DNA from: an uncultured Kiloniellaceae bacterium
Lineage (GTDB): Bacteria; Pseudomonadota; Alphaproteobacteria; Kiloniellales; Kiloniellaceae
Assembly: GCA_947500035.1 (NCBI GenBank)
Contig: CANMQP010000024.1
Coordinates: 62,001-126,000 of the forward strand
Length of the DNA: 64,000 nucleotides
Direction: 5' to 3'
This document shows, piece by piece, positions 29,042 through 37,402 of the stretch. Numbering within the stretch: position 1 is the first letter of the stretch; each line of letters begins with the position of its first letter. The notes beneath the pieces are model-generated. The model did no database searches, had not been told where the DNA came from, and saw only the letters and a program-made list of their open reading frames with translations. Made by a program: the position numbers and the translations under genes.

Positions 29042-30412
29042 ATGGCTATCTGGAATCCGACTCTGGCCAAGGATGGCAGGCCCCACTACATCGCGATCGC
29101 TGATGCGATCGCCAATGATGTTAAGAGCGGCGTTTTAGCACCCGGTATGCGCTTGCCTCCGCAAAGAAAGCTGGCCGACACATTGGGCATTGATTTTACA
29201 ACGGTCTCTCGCGCTTATAATGAAGCCCGATCGCGTGGCTTGATTGACAGTCAGGCTGGCCGTGGAACATTCATATCCAAAAGCGCAGTATCAAGCGGTC
29301 GGCTAGACGCGATACGCCAAAGCGCTGAAGACTTGGCGATGAATATGCCGCCCGAGCCGAATACACCGGAACTTTTAGAGCAAATGCGCAAAGGCATAGA
29401 TTATGTTTCTGCCAATCTCATTCCGCTTCTGCGTTATCAATCGTCCATTGGAGGCGAGGCAGACAAGGTTGCCGCGTCTAGTTGGCTATCGCTGAGGGGG
29501 ATGGTGCCCAAGCTGGAGCGCATTGCGGTAACGCCCGGCGCCCACGCCACCATGACCGCAATTTTATCCACGATAGCGGAAAACGGCGATACCGTTTTGT
29601 GCGAGCACATCACCTATCCCGGCATTCGCAAAATTGCGCAGATGCTTGGGATCAAGCTGCTCGGCATCCCCATGGACGGGAGCGGCATTCTGCCTGATGT
29701 GTTGGAGAAGGCGATCAAGCAACAGAAGCCACGCGCACTCTACCTCAATCCGACACTGCACAACCCGACCACCCTTACCATTCCAACCGAGCGGCGATTA
29801 ATAATTTCGCAAATTATAAATCGATACGGGCTGCCGCTTATAGAAGACGATGCCTATGGCTTTATTCCCCCCAAGGCACCAGCGCCACTGGCCGTTTCTG
29901 CGCCGGATTTAACATGGCATATTGGCGGTCTTGCCAAGTGCATCGGCGCCGGTCTTCGTCTTGCTTATGTCGTCACGCCATCTGCTAAACACACATTGGC
30001 GCTGGCGCAGTCATTGCGGTCTATTACAGTTATGCCGTCTCCACTACCCATGGCGCTGGCAACACAATGGATTGAAGATGGAACAGCTGATAGCATCCGC
30101 CGTTTCATTCGACGGGAGACCAATGCCCGCCAGCAAATGGCGACTCAGGCATTGGAGGGTTTGGAGTTTGAATCCGCGGACAATGCGTTCAATGTGTGGT
30201 TAAAGCTGCCCCAAGGGTCGGCGCGCGCAGACATAATAGCCAATATGGCGGGACGCCATGTGGGTATAACCCCGTCAGATGCCTTCACGGTGACTGGTGA
30301 ACCAGACGAATATGTTCGCTTATGCCTTGGCGGCGCAATCAGCCGCGATCAGCTTGAAGAGAGCCTCAACTACATAGCGCACCTGTTGATCCCTGCAAAT
30401 TTCAGGACGTGA
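29042..30412 (+). CDS. MocR/PdxR-type regulator (GntR helix-turn-helix fused to aminotransferase-like domain)
   Basis: A 456-residue protein. Residues about 10-80 are a GntR winged helix-turn-helix (IANDVKSGVLAPGMRLPPQR, GIDFTTVSRAYNEARSRGLI). The rest is a class-I aminotransferase fold with PLP-site features: DDAYGF and a Lys in HIGGLAKCIGAGLRLAYV where PLP forms its Schiff base. Such proteins usually regulate by sensing PLP or an amino-group ligand. It is divergent from nitB, so it is the likely controller of the nit operon, possibly responding to a nitrogen metabolite. Confidence 0.85.
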   Translation: MAIWNPTLAKDGRPHYIAIADAIANDVKSGVLAPGMRLPPQRKLADTLGIDFTTVSRAYNEARSRGLIDSQAGRGTFISKSAVSSGRLDAIRQSAEDLAMNMPPEPNTPELLEQMRKGIDYVSANLIPLLRYQSSIGGEADKVAASSWLSLRGMVPKLERIAVTPGAHATMTAILSTIAENGDTVLCEHITYPGIRKIAQMLGIKLLGIPMDGSGILPDVLEKAIKQQKPRALYLNPTLHNPTTLTIPTERRLIISQIINRYGLPLIEDDAYGFIPPKAPAPLAVSAPDLTWHIGGLAKCIGAGLRLAYVVTPSAKHTLALAQSLRSITVMPSPLPMALATQWIEDGTADSIRRFIRRETNARQQMATQALEGLEFESADNAFNVWLKLPQGSARADIIANMAGRHVGITPSDAFTVTGEPDEYVRLCLGGAISRDQLEESLNYIAHLLIPANFRT

Positions 30413-30533
30413 GGTGGTAAGCATCTCTGCTCAGAAAGCTTAGATGTAAGCTTTTCAAGCCAGGCGAAAACCCATCTCAATATCAATTTGCAAACGGCGG
30501 CTTCCCTCCGGGGGATCTTCTGCGTGCTTTGCA

Positions 30534-30568
30534 ATGCAAAAAGACCTTGGTGGCCAGGTCTTTTTTTA
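30534..30568. terminator. Rho-independent terminator between the MocR gene and the attachment site
   Basis: AAAAAGACCTTGGTGGCCAGGTCTTTTTTT forms a stem of AAAAAGACCT/AGGTCTTTTT with poly-T on the plus strand and poly-T on the minus strand from the complementary A run. It can serve the regulator gene or, on the other strand, the tRNA-like 3' end at 30593. Confidence 0.7.
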
Positions 30569-30592
30569 GCGTCGCATCGCCTTATCTGATAT

Positions 30593-30622
30593 TGGTTGCG
30601 GGGGCAGGATATGAACCTGCGA
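30593..30622 (-). repeat. 3' end of a tRNA-fMet gene (integrase attachment site)
   Basis: On the minus strand it reads a T-arm (GCAGG TTCATAT CCTGC) followed by the acceptor CCCCGCA, A and CCA, the 3' end of initiator tRNA. The upstream part of the tRNA is not present, so this is an att copy and not a gene. It lies 30 bases from the stop of a tyrosine integrase and repeats at 22349-22369. Tyrosine integrases commonly use such tRNA 3' ends. Confidence 0.65.
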
Positions 30623-30651
30623 TCATCAATATTCTTGCTTGAAATTCTCAG

Positions 30652-31899
30652 CTATCCCATCAACCGCGCCGCCCTGCTCAGCTCCGACTCCGCATCATTG
30701 TAGTACTCCGAGGCCTGCTGCACCGACTTATGCTGCGATTGCTGCATGGCCTCAGCCAGTGGGATCCCATCCCTGGCCGCTTGGGTCAGATATCCTGCAC
30801 GCAGTCCATGCGCGCTGTAATCACTCGCTTCATATCCGGCAATCTTGAGTCTTCGTTTGATCATGTGGTTGATCCCTGCGGCCGTCATGGCACGGTCACT
30901 AACATTCTCCCAGCGATCAATGTGGCGAAAAACAACACCATCCGTAATATCTTCGCTCTCCATCCAAGCGACCAAGGCTTCAACAGGTCTGCCAATTAGC
31001 TTTACCTGAGCACCCTCTTCCGCATCGGTCGTCTTTGTGCGTCCGAGTTGGATCGTCATACAGGCCAGCAATCGGCTTTCCGGATCCGCGGGATCCATGC
31101 GTACGGGATCTTCTTCGATCAGTTGCTTAGCCTTGAGAGAGGCAAGCTCGCTCCGCCTTCTTCCACCCGACCCAAAGGCGACCAACAGCAAGGCGCGATC
31201 ACGGAGTGCCGCTGGTCCGCCATCCTTGCAGGTGTCCAAGAGATCCTCCAGGATGTTGCGGGTAATCGCCCGTCGGCTATTTCGAACCCGTGGCCGGTCC
31301 GCGGCCTTCGCGGCCCGCTTGACCGCTTCTTTCAGGCTTGGCGTAGCAAAGGGTCCCTTCTCTCCCCGAATCCGGTGCAGAGTTGCCCAACTGGATAGTC
31401 GCCGCCGCACCGTTGCTGGCGCCTGCGGCCCCTCCGTCCTGAGTAATCCCTTTACCTTCAGTTCAATCTCAACGTCATCTGGCATGCCATGGTAAGGATT
31501 TCGTTCGCGCTCCGCCGCGTCGTAGAGGTGATGCGCCACAAATTTCAATGCAAGGGGCTCTGGAGCCGGCCAAGAGAGAATTTGTCCAGTCGCCGCCAGA
31601 CACCAGGCCTCCAAATAGGCAATGTCTGATGTAAGAGCCCGCAGGGAGTTTTCCGGCGTCCCCTTACGCGCTAGATGCTTCAGGGTGTTGAGATCAGCCT
31701 CGGTAAGCAAGTCGGTGACCAGATCCTGTCGTTCAAAGGACACCACGGATATCAGCGAGCCCAAATGATCGCTCGGATCTTGGTCTGGCTTCACGTTTCT
31801 CTCAACATTCTCTTCCCCGTCCATAGAGCCCCTGCCCTCGCCTTTGTGCTCAGCGCCCATAATCGCGGCCGCCGCAGGCGGTATTATAGAGGATTCCAT
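30652..31899 (-). CDS. int: Tyrosine site-specific recombinase / integrase
   Basis: About 415 residues. The catalytic set is visible: Arg in FGSGGRRRSELASL, HxxR in YSAHGLRAGYLTQAARDG, His in QQSQHKSVQQA and Tyr in EYYND near the C terminus. The SAM-like DNA-binding half covers roughly residues 50-190. I chose ATG 31899 (a GTG lies directly before it). A 14-bp-arm palindrome overlaps the start, suggesting tight control. The neighbouring tRNA 3' end is its probable attachment site. Confidence 0.87.
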   Translation of the reverse strand: MESSIIPPAAAAIMGAEHKGEGRGSMDGEENVERNVKPDQDPSDHLGSLISVVSFERQDLVTDLLTEADLNTLKHLARKGTPENSLRALTSDIAYLEAWCLAATGQILSWPAPEPLALKFVAHHLYDAAERERNPYHGMPDDVEIELKVKGLLRTEGPQAPATVRRRLSSWATLHRIRGEKGPFATPSLKEAVKRAAKAADRPRVRNSRRAITRNILEDLLDTCKDGGPAALRDRALLLVAFGSGGRRRSELASLKAKQLIEEDPVRMDPADPESRLLACMTIQLGRTKTTDAEEGAQVKLIGRPVEALVAWMESEDITDGVVFRHIDRWENVSDRAMTAAGINHMIKRRLKIAGYEASDYSAHGLRAGYLTQAARDGIPLAEAMQQSQHKSVQQASEYYNDAESELSRAARLMG

Positions 31900-31932
31900 C
31901 ACTTACGATAAGGGTTAATTATCGTAAGTGAT
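31898..31932. promoter_or_regulatory. Perfect palindrome overlapping the integrase start
   Basis: Arms ATCACTTACGATAA (31898-31911) and TTATCGTAAGTGAT (31919-31932), perfectly complementary over 14 bases with a 7-base spacer. It covers the integrase start codon and faces the promoter of the DUF1612 gene, so a bound repressor would shut both. Confidence 0.65.
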
Positions 31933-32014
31933 AAACACCAACTTGAAAAGCCCTCTGTACTGAAAGTTAATTGTTAGTTAACTTGAATAACAAGCATCCA
32001 CTTAAGGCCTGCCA

Positions 32015-32986
32015 ATGTCTTATGCAATTCCCCCGACCCTGCCCTGGGAGAAATTCGTCGGCGTTTGGGAGGAAGCGGAAGAAGCTCTCGCACGCCTTGA
32101 CCAGGCCCTAAAATCAAGCGGGCTGAAATCGGCCTGGCACCGCAGGGCAGACTTCGACGAAGCCGCGGCCGCCCTCTGGCTTGAAGGCAGCTTAGTCCCA
32201 CTGGAAGACCTGGTCCTGGACGATGCCAATACCAATGCCCGGGCGCCCAGCCATGAACTCTTTCAAGCGCGCTCGGTGCTCCTGACCCGTCGCCGCCTCG
32301 CCCGACAAGAGCCTTCGGAAACCTTCACCCTGAACGCGCTCGCTGCACTCCAGGAAAACCGTGAGCAGGTGGATGATGCGCTCAGGGTGGAATCCATGGA
32401 TTTGCTGATGCAGGATCCTGACTGGCTTGCCGACATCCGACTTGAAGACTGGCTTTATCTCTTGCCCGCCCTGGAGGCCCTCCCTGCCCTTCCAGCCACT
32501 GCGATCGCCCTGCACGCCTGGAACCATATCCAACCCTTCCAGCACCAAAACGAGACCCTTGGCCGTCAGCTCGCCCCAAGCCTTCTATGGCAACGTCAGA
32601 AGATCAATGGGCAGGTCCTCTGTCTCTCTGTTGGTCTAAAAGCACTTAGATGGTTCGACCGGCCTGTCGTCCCATTGGACACCTGGATCAAGGAATTCTG
32701 TCGGGCGGTCACCCGTGCAGCTCACGAGGGCCTCACGCGTCTCCAGGAGCTTACCCTGGCCGAAGCACAGCTTGCACGGCGACTGGAAGGAAGAAGGAAG
32801 TCTTCACGCTTGCCTGCCCTCGCCCGCTTGATATTGGAGGAACCTCTGATCTCAGCGCCCATGGTCGCCAAGAAACTCGATATGAGCCAACAGGCCGCTG
32901 GCACAATGATCGAGGATTTTGTCAGCACCGGTGCTCTCCGCGAGCTGACAGGCCGATCTCGCTTTCGGGCCTATGCGATCGCTTAA
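32015..32986 (+). CDS. DUF1612 / HTH_13 protein (RHE_PE00001 family)
   Basis: A 323-residue cytoplasmic protein of a family widespread on rhizobial plasmids. The DUF1612 core contains AALWLEGSLVPLEDLVLDDA followed by NTNARAPSHELFQAR. The C-terminal 60 residues (SAPMVAKKLDMSQQAAGTMI) are a winged helix-turn-helix. A Fic-like internal architecture has been proposed for relatives, but no HPFxxGNGR motif is present here. It lies divergent from the integrase, with a palindrome between, so it may regulate integration or plasmid functions. Role inferred. Confidence 0.75.
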   Translation: MSYAIPPTLPWEKFVGVWEEAEEALARLDQALKSSGLKSAWHRRADFDEAAAALWLEGSLVPLEDLVLDDANTNARAPSHELFQARSVLLTRRRLARQEPSETFTLNALAALQENREQVDDALRVESMDLLMQDPDWLADIRLEDWLYLLPALEALPALPATAIALHAWNHIQPFQHQNETLGRQLAPSLLWQRQKINGQVLCLSVGLKALRWFDRPVVPLDTWIKEFCRAVTRAAHEGLTRLQELTLAEAQLARRLEGRRKSSRLPALARLILEEPLISAPMVAKKLDMSQQAAGTMIEDFVSTGALRELTGRSRFRAYAIA

Positions 32987-33415
32987 AAAATTAGCCGCAT
33001 ACAGAGATGCCCGTTTGCGGCTGTGACACTCAAAAACCATGTTCGGTGTGTCTGGTACATACGCATTCCACACGGCTGGAAGTGCGCGTTTTCGGACTGT
33101 GCCTGCAAGGGCGTCCGTCCGTCCACCATCAAGGATTTCGAGAGCCTTGTCTCTCTCGCCAACCTCTCTCTGTTAAAAGATGAACTCACAGTCCCCGCAG
33201 AAACCATAACGGTTTGGTCCATCACCAAGATGCATCTTATCGTCATCTGCGAGACGCCTGGCAACCCGTTCAAGAGCCTTTAACACCTTCAGTCTCTAAC
33301 GCTTCTGAGATAACGAGTAACAAAGTATTTGACCCAGTGACCCGCTTTAGCGGACATGTGTAATTTCGCACCTACAAAAAGGATAATATTGTTTAGTAAC
33401 AATATCTTATACCAG
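32987..33415. other. Gap with one possible short ORF and an AT hairpin
   Basis: No certain gene. A minus-strand frame at 33173-33286 encodes 37 residues with coherent composition (ALERVARRLADDDKMHLGDG, ending in YGFCGDCEFIF), and the same frame stays protein-like after its stop, so it may be a decayed gene. ATATTGTT/AACAATAT (33386-33405) forms an 8-bp stem with a TAGT loop just downstream of parB. Confidence 0.35.
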
Positions 33416-33433
33416 AATTGCACATGTGCAATT
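33416..33433. promoter_or_regulatory. 18-bp perfect palindrome at the end of parB, candidate parS
   Basis: AATTGCACATGTGCAATT is fully self-complementary and overlaps the parB stop codon. ParB centromeres of alphaproteobacterial plasmids are 14-16 bp palindromes near their parAB genes, so this is the best parS candidate in the window. Confidence 0.5.
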
Positions 33434-34460
33434 AGCCCGCATAAAACTGTTCAATTGCTTCCATCACGGCAGCCTTCAACTCCTTGGGTTTGGCGCCGCT
33501 GTTGATGGCAATATTCAACATCAAGTCGCCCTTCCCTTGCCGCGTAACGTCTAGCATCCGCTTACCTGTTTCAGCTTTATACTCCGCCAGCTTCGCAGCC
33601 TTTCCGGTCTTGGGTTTGGTCTTATGAACCGCTGCGGCCTTCAACGCCCGCATGACCCCTGCCCCATCAATCTGCGTTGTGTTTTGTTTTCTCGCTGCCT
33701 GCTGCTCGCTGCCAATTTTTTTCGCTTCTGCAATGACGCGCGCGCGCATGGCGCGGTCTTTGAGCAGAGGCTTCAACTCCATGGCATGGCGAAGCTTGAT
33801 ATGTGTCACGTCCTGATAGGCTCCGACGATTTCATCAGGCAATCGGGCCAGGTCCAGGAAGCGTGAAAGCCAAGCCTCGGAAGACTGTAGGCGTTCTGCC
33901 ATCGCCTTCTGTTGGCCATTATAATAGACCTCCAACGCGCGCAGATAATCTGCCGCTCGTTCGTAGTCGCTAATATCCTGCCGATCGCGGTTTTCAACAT
34001 CCGACAAGCGAAAGGCTTGCTCGTCCGTTAGCTCCCGAATCTCGATGAGAAATTTGTAGTCTTGGTAGTTGTTGGCGCGCAGCCAGGTTGTCGTCCAATG
34101 CCGTCGCGCACCGCTGATGACCTCATAGTCGTAGTCAGGGTCATCCTTGAGCTGGCGAACCATAGCCGGAAACTCTTGGCGCCCTTGCGCCTTGAAACCT
34201 TCGATGAGATCGGCGCAGTTCATTTCGTTCAGCAGCTCATAGCGCCGATTGTGCCTCTCCCACATTCGGCAGCGTTCCGGCTCCACCCACCGGAGGACCT
34301 TCTCCTCCACAGCGCCGTCACGCAGTTCAGTCAGGTAATTCGTACGGTCCGTGACTCTCCGAGGGCTGCTCGTCGCTTTGCGGGCCGAAGACGACTGTCC
34401 AGAAGGATTCGTATCATCGCCCAATATCTTATCAAAAAGCTGCGTATTCTTATTTGCCAT
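33432..34460 (-). CDS. parB: Plasmid partition protein ParB/RepB family
   Basis: A 342-residue centromere-binding protein. The ParB N-terminal domain includes VEPERCRMWERHNRRYELLN and YEVISGARRHWTTTWLRANN (GxRR CTP-binding region); the helix-turn-helix region is RLQSSEAWLSRFLDLARLPD, followed by a basic tail. It forms complexes on parS and is moved by ParA. It begins 12 bases after the parA stop with AAAAGGAGG in front, so parAB is one operon. Confidence 0.88.
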   Translation of the reverse strand: MANKNTQLFDKILGDDTNPSGQSSSARKATSSPRRVTDRTNYLTELRDGAVEEKVLRWVEPERCRMWERHNRRYELLNEMNCADLIEGFKAQGRQEFPAMVRQLKDDPDYDYEVISGARRHWTTTWLRANNYQDYKFLIEIRELTDEQAFRLSDVENRDRQDISDYERAADYLRALEVYYNGQQKAMAERLQSSEAWLSRFLDLARLPDEIVGAYQDVTHIKLRHAMELKPLLKDRAMRARVIAEAKKIGSEQQAARKQNTTQIDGAGVMRALKAAAVHKTKPKTGKAAKLAEYKAETGKRMLDVTRQGKGDLMLNIAINSGAKPKELKAAVMEAIEQFYAG

Positions 34461-34472
34461 TCCTGCCTCCTT

Positions 34473-35672
34473 TTACGCCAAACCGAGTTTGCGTAGTGCG
34501 TCTCGATGACTGGGCCATGTCTTTCGCATCAGTAGCTCAACTTCCGACATCATTGCGTCCAGGTTGGCGCGGCAACGATCATGGGTTCCCCGAGACGTTA
34601 TCGGGCCTTCCAATTCATAAATCGTCGAGAGCCGAGCTGTCGCATTATCGATCTCAGCAGAGTCCTTGACCTGAGTATCGAGGATCATCTGTCCAAATTC
34701 GGCCAACATCATGCGCGCGATCGCCGTGTGCGCAGATTTCCGTTCATCCATCTTGGTCGCGACCGCCCTCAAAAATTTATATGATCGGCCAAGGCCCAGT
34801 CGTTCCAAAACCTCAAACGTTTCGGTCAACATTGAGAGAAAGTGCACCGTGGAGGAAAAATCCACCGTGCTTGGCGGGACCGGAATCAGTAGAGCGTTGG
34901 CGGCTCGAAGAACACTGAGTGAAATCATGCCAAGTGCCGGCGGCGGGTCGAGCAAAATCACATCGAACTGATCACTAATTGATTCGATGCCGACCTTTAA
35001 ACGATCAAGCTGCCTGGGATTACCCTTCAACCTTGCCGCAAATTCATACTCAGCATTATAGAGTCCCAGGTTCGCGGGGATAAGTTTGATCCCCGGCCAA
35101 TAGGTATCGCGCAAAGCATACTTTAGATCCGGCTGACCCCCATGGAGAATGAAGGGGAATATCGTGTCCTCCGTCTCAAGGTCTAGATCCGGATTGATGC
35201 CAAAAATCGTCGTCGAACTGGCCTGTGAATCACAGTCCACAATGCAGACACGATACCCCTTTAGCGCCAGGTATTGGCCAAGATGAACGACCAGCGTGGA
35301 CTTCCCCACTCCGCCTTTGAAATTTTGGATCGCAAGGACCAGAGGCTCCTCATCTTCAGCCCGCCGCGGCAGTGTCCCGAAGACTTCGCGCATACGATTT
35401 ACAGCTTCCAGGCTGTAACCGGTGCGGCGCCCCTTCTCGTCGATATTCGGTGGCGGCAACCGCCCGTCCTTTTCCGCGTCACGTATCGACTTCGTGGTGC
35501 GCCCAACCATCTCCGCCGCACGACCCACATTAAACCGAAGATTCAGGGTTTTGTCGGTCTCTGGCGAAAAAACTGCACCTCGAAGTTTATCAAGCACCCC
35601 GCCACATTTATCTGCCAAACGACGAACAACATCGACAGACACCTCTTCTTCCGGGTAACCTAGCGCATCCAT
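34473..35672 (-). CDS. parA: Plasmid partition ATPase ParA
   Basis: A 399-residue ParA. A MerR-like N-terminal helix-turn-helix (GRAAEMVGRTTKSIRDAEKD) is typical of type Ia plasmid ParA proteins that repress their own promoter. The deviant Walker A is NFKGGVGKSTLVVHLGQYLA with the signature Lys; CIVDCDSQASSTTIFG and DVILLDPPPALGMISLSVL follow. It drives segregation on the nucleoid. A set of inverted repeats lies directly upstream, the expected operator. Confidence 0.92.
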   Translation of the reverse strand: MDALGYPEEEVSVDVVRRLADKCGGVLDKLRGAVFSPETDKTLNLRFNVGRAAEMVGRTTKSIRDAEKDGRLPPPNIDEKGRRTGYSLEAVNRMREVFGTLPRRAEDEEPLVLAIQNFKGGVGKSTLVVHLGQYLALKGYRVCIVDCDSQASSTTIFGINPDLDLETEDTIFPFILHGGQPDLKYALRDTYWPGIKLIPANLGLYNAEYEFAARLKGNPRQLDRLKVGIESISDQFDVILLDPPPALGMISLSVLRAANALLIPVPPSTVDFSSTVHFLSMLTETFEVLERLGLGRSYKFLRAVATKMDERKSAHTAIARMMLAEFGQMILDTQVKDSAEIDNATARLSTIYELEGPITSRGTHDRCRANLDAMMSEVELLMRKTWPSHRDALRKLGLA

Positions 35673-35692
35673 TCCGAGTCCCTTTGCTTATG

Positions 35693-35739
35693 GCTCTAAG
35701 TTCGATATAGAGCAGGTGATAGCTCTTACTATCGAACTT
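35693..35739. promoter_or_regulatory. Nested inverted repeats upstream of parA, probable ParA/Rep operator
   Basis: AAGTTCGATA (35698-35707) and TATCGAACTT (35730-35739) are perfect 10-bp inverted arms; GCTCTA and TAGAGC form a smaller pair within (35693-35713). The site lies between the divergent parA and rep genes and could control both. Confidence 0.55.
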
Positions 35740-35789
35740 TTGTGGCATTTACCATAAAAGTTGCAACATTTTGCAGATTCATGTAACGA

Positions 35790-37010
35790 ATGTGTTCGAA
35801 TCTAGATGTTGTAGGGTTATTCCGAGTCGTGCCACTAGAGAAGCGCCAATATAACAAAGGACATCGCAAGGTCGGACCTGCGCCGGCAGGCGAGCCGTCC
35901 GATTCGTCTCTGCCAACCCAGAAGAGTTCTTACCTAAAATCTATGGTGAGCAAGCTGGAAGCCGAGACGCAGAAGGATGCGTCAGAGCTCTCAGAGAACA
36001 TCACTTCGGCAAAACCGAAAAAACAGATCGAAGTCGTCTCAATCCCCTATGCCGCCAGTGTTCGTCGAAAGGCCCGTGGCCGCTCCAGCAGTGCAGCTCT
36101 TGAAGAGGCCCAGCTCTCGCTATTCAGCTTGCAGCAGCAAGGCCGCTTTTCGGTTCGCTCAGTCGATCCGCAATCGGAATTTCCAACACTGCTCACACGC
36201 CTTCCGGTCTTTGTGCCTGGCACCCGCAAGGGCCAACGGGACATGCTGGATGAAGATCTCGCCATTCCTTTCGTAACGCCGTGGGGTGAGGGGAAGAAGT
36301 ATGGCCCTCCGCTGACGGTCTATGATGAAGATACCCTGATTGCTATTGGGCACCTGCGGACAAATCAAATCGTCGGCAAACCCAGCACACTGCCGATTCC
36401 GGTCAGCGAGACCAGCCGACACTCAAATGAAACCGATGTCTCAGTGCACGTCGTGCAATGCACACTGCATGATATCCAATCCATGTGCGGCACATCCATC
36501 GGCGGCCTGAACAATGCCTTACGCCTGGAGTCGATCAAACGCCTTGCAGCCACAACCTTAGAACTCACCAAGCAGAGCAACCGAAAGGGAGCTTCAAGGG
36601 GCACGACCATCAAGCTGATTGACGTCCTCTGGGATGCCTTCGATGAAAACGCGATCCTCTATCTTCAGTTTTCACCTGTCATGGCGGTCTGGTTCGAGAA
36701 GGAATACACCTACATTGACTGGTCGGTCCGTCGACAGCTTCCTGACACCGCCAAGGCCATCCACCGTTTCCTCTCGGGCCAACCGCATAGCTACAGCATC
36801 GGTACCCGCAAGCTGATGGCAACGATCGGCTATTGCCGAGAGTACAAAGCTTTCATGCGCGATCTGAAGCTCGCCATGAAGCAGATGGAAAAGTTGGGTT
36901 GGTTGAACGCCTGGAGCATCTCCGGATCGGGGCGGCGGACACCCCACATTCTACACACGACCCGGTCACGGGGCGGCAGCGAAAAGAACACCGAGATCGT
37001 CTCGAAGTAA
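35790..37010 (+). CDS. Plasmid replication initiator protein
   Basis: A 406-residue protein that resembles plasmid RepA/TrfA-type initiators of alphaproteobacterial plasmids: a disordered Ser/Lys-rich N terminus to about residue 100, then FPTLLTRLPVFVPGTRKGQR, YGPPLTVYDEDTLIAIGHL, and the second winged-helix region YTYIDWSVRRQLPDTAKAIH with FLSGQPHSYSIGTRKLMATI. It would bind iterons and recruit DnaB. Its place between divergent parAB and a clear iteron array, which starts 34 bases after its stop, makes this the replication module. An internal ATG at 35943 is an alternative start. The exact family name is uncertain. Confidence 0.75.
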   Translation: MCSNLDVVGLFRVVPLEKRQYNKGHRKVGPAPAGEPSDSSLPTQKSSYLKSMVSKLEAETQKDASELSENITSAKPKKQIEVVSIPYAASVRRKARGRSSSAALEEAQLSLFSLQQQGRFSVRSVDPQSEFPTLLTRLPVFVPGTRKGQRDMLDEDLAIPFVTPWGEGKKYGPPLTVYDEDTLIAIGHLRTNQIVGKPSTLPIPVSETSRHSNETDVSVHVVQCTLHDIQSMCGTSIGGLNNALRLESIKRLAATTLELTKQSNRKGASRGTTIKLIDVLWDAFDENAILYLQFSPVMAVWFEKEYTYIDWSVRRQLPDTAKAIHRFLSGQPHSYSIGTRKLMATIGYCREYKAFMRDLKLAMKQMEKLGWLNAWSISGSGRRTPHILHTTRSRGGSEKNTEIVSK

Positions 37011-37044
37011 GCGTTTCCGCATTATTTCCCTAAATCACTGTCTT

Positions 37045-37402
37045 GTACTAAACGCACCCAAAGCACGCCAACCGCGCTTTTGTGACGCTTTTTAATGCTT
37101 GTAGAAAACACACCGAACTGCAGGAGTAAGTTGGATTCACTTAGCCTTCAAATATTCTAAGACCCATGCCTTACGGACTCCAGACCAGGCAGTTTCAAAG
37201 CAAGCACCGTCAGAAAACCAAAGGCGATCACCCTGTAAGTCCTTACAATTCCAACTCGGTTATCAAAACAACCTCAATGAGGGTCGTCATAACTCGAGAT
37301 GTAGAAAACACACCGGATTCTGTAGCCAACACACCCAAGGCCGTAAATTACACACTGAGGAATGTAGCAATGATACCGAAGGAGAGTAACAAACGCACCG
37401 AA
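37045..37402 (+). repeat. Iteron array, probable origin of vegetative replication (oriV)
   Basis: Seven related 17-base units follow the initiator gene. Consensus is GTAGAAAACACACCGAA. Unit starts: 37045, 37101, 37301, 37322, 37343, 37364 and 37386. The last five are spaced 21, 21, 21 and 22 bases, two helical turns, putting the binding faces in phase. The intervals between the first units (37118-37300) hold AT-rich DNA with no gene. This is a classic iteron arrangement for Rep binding and copy control. Confidence 0.75.

Noticed and set aside
33023..33283. 86-codon plus-strand frame between the DUF1612 gene and parB
   Set aside because: No ribosome site or domain; the opposite strand has the more protein-like frame.
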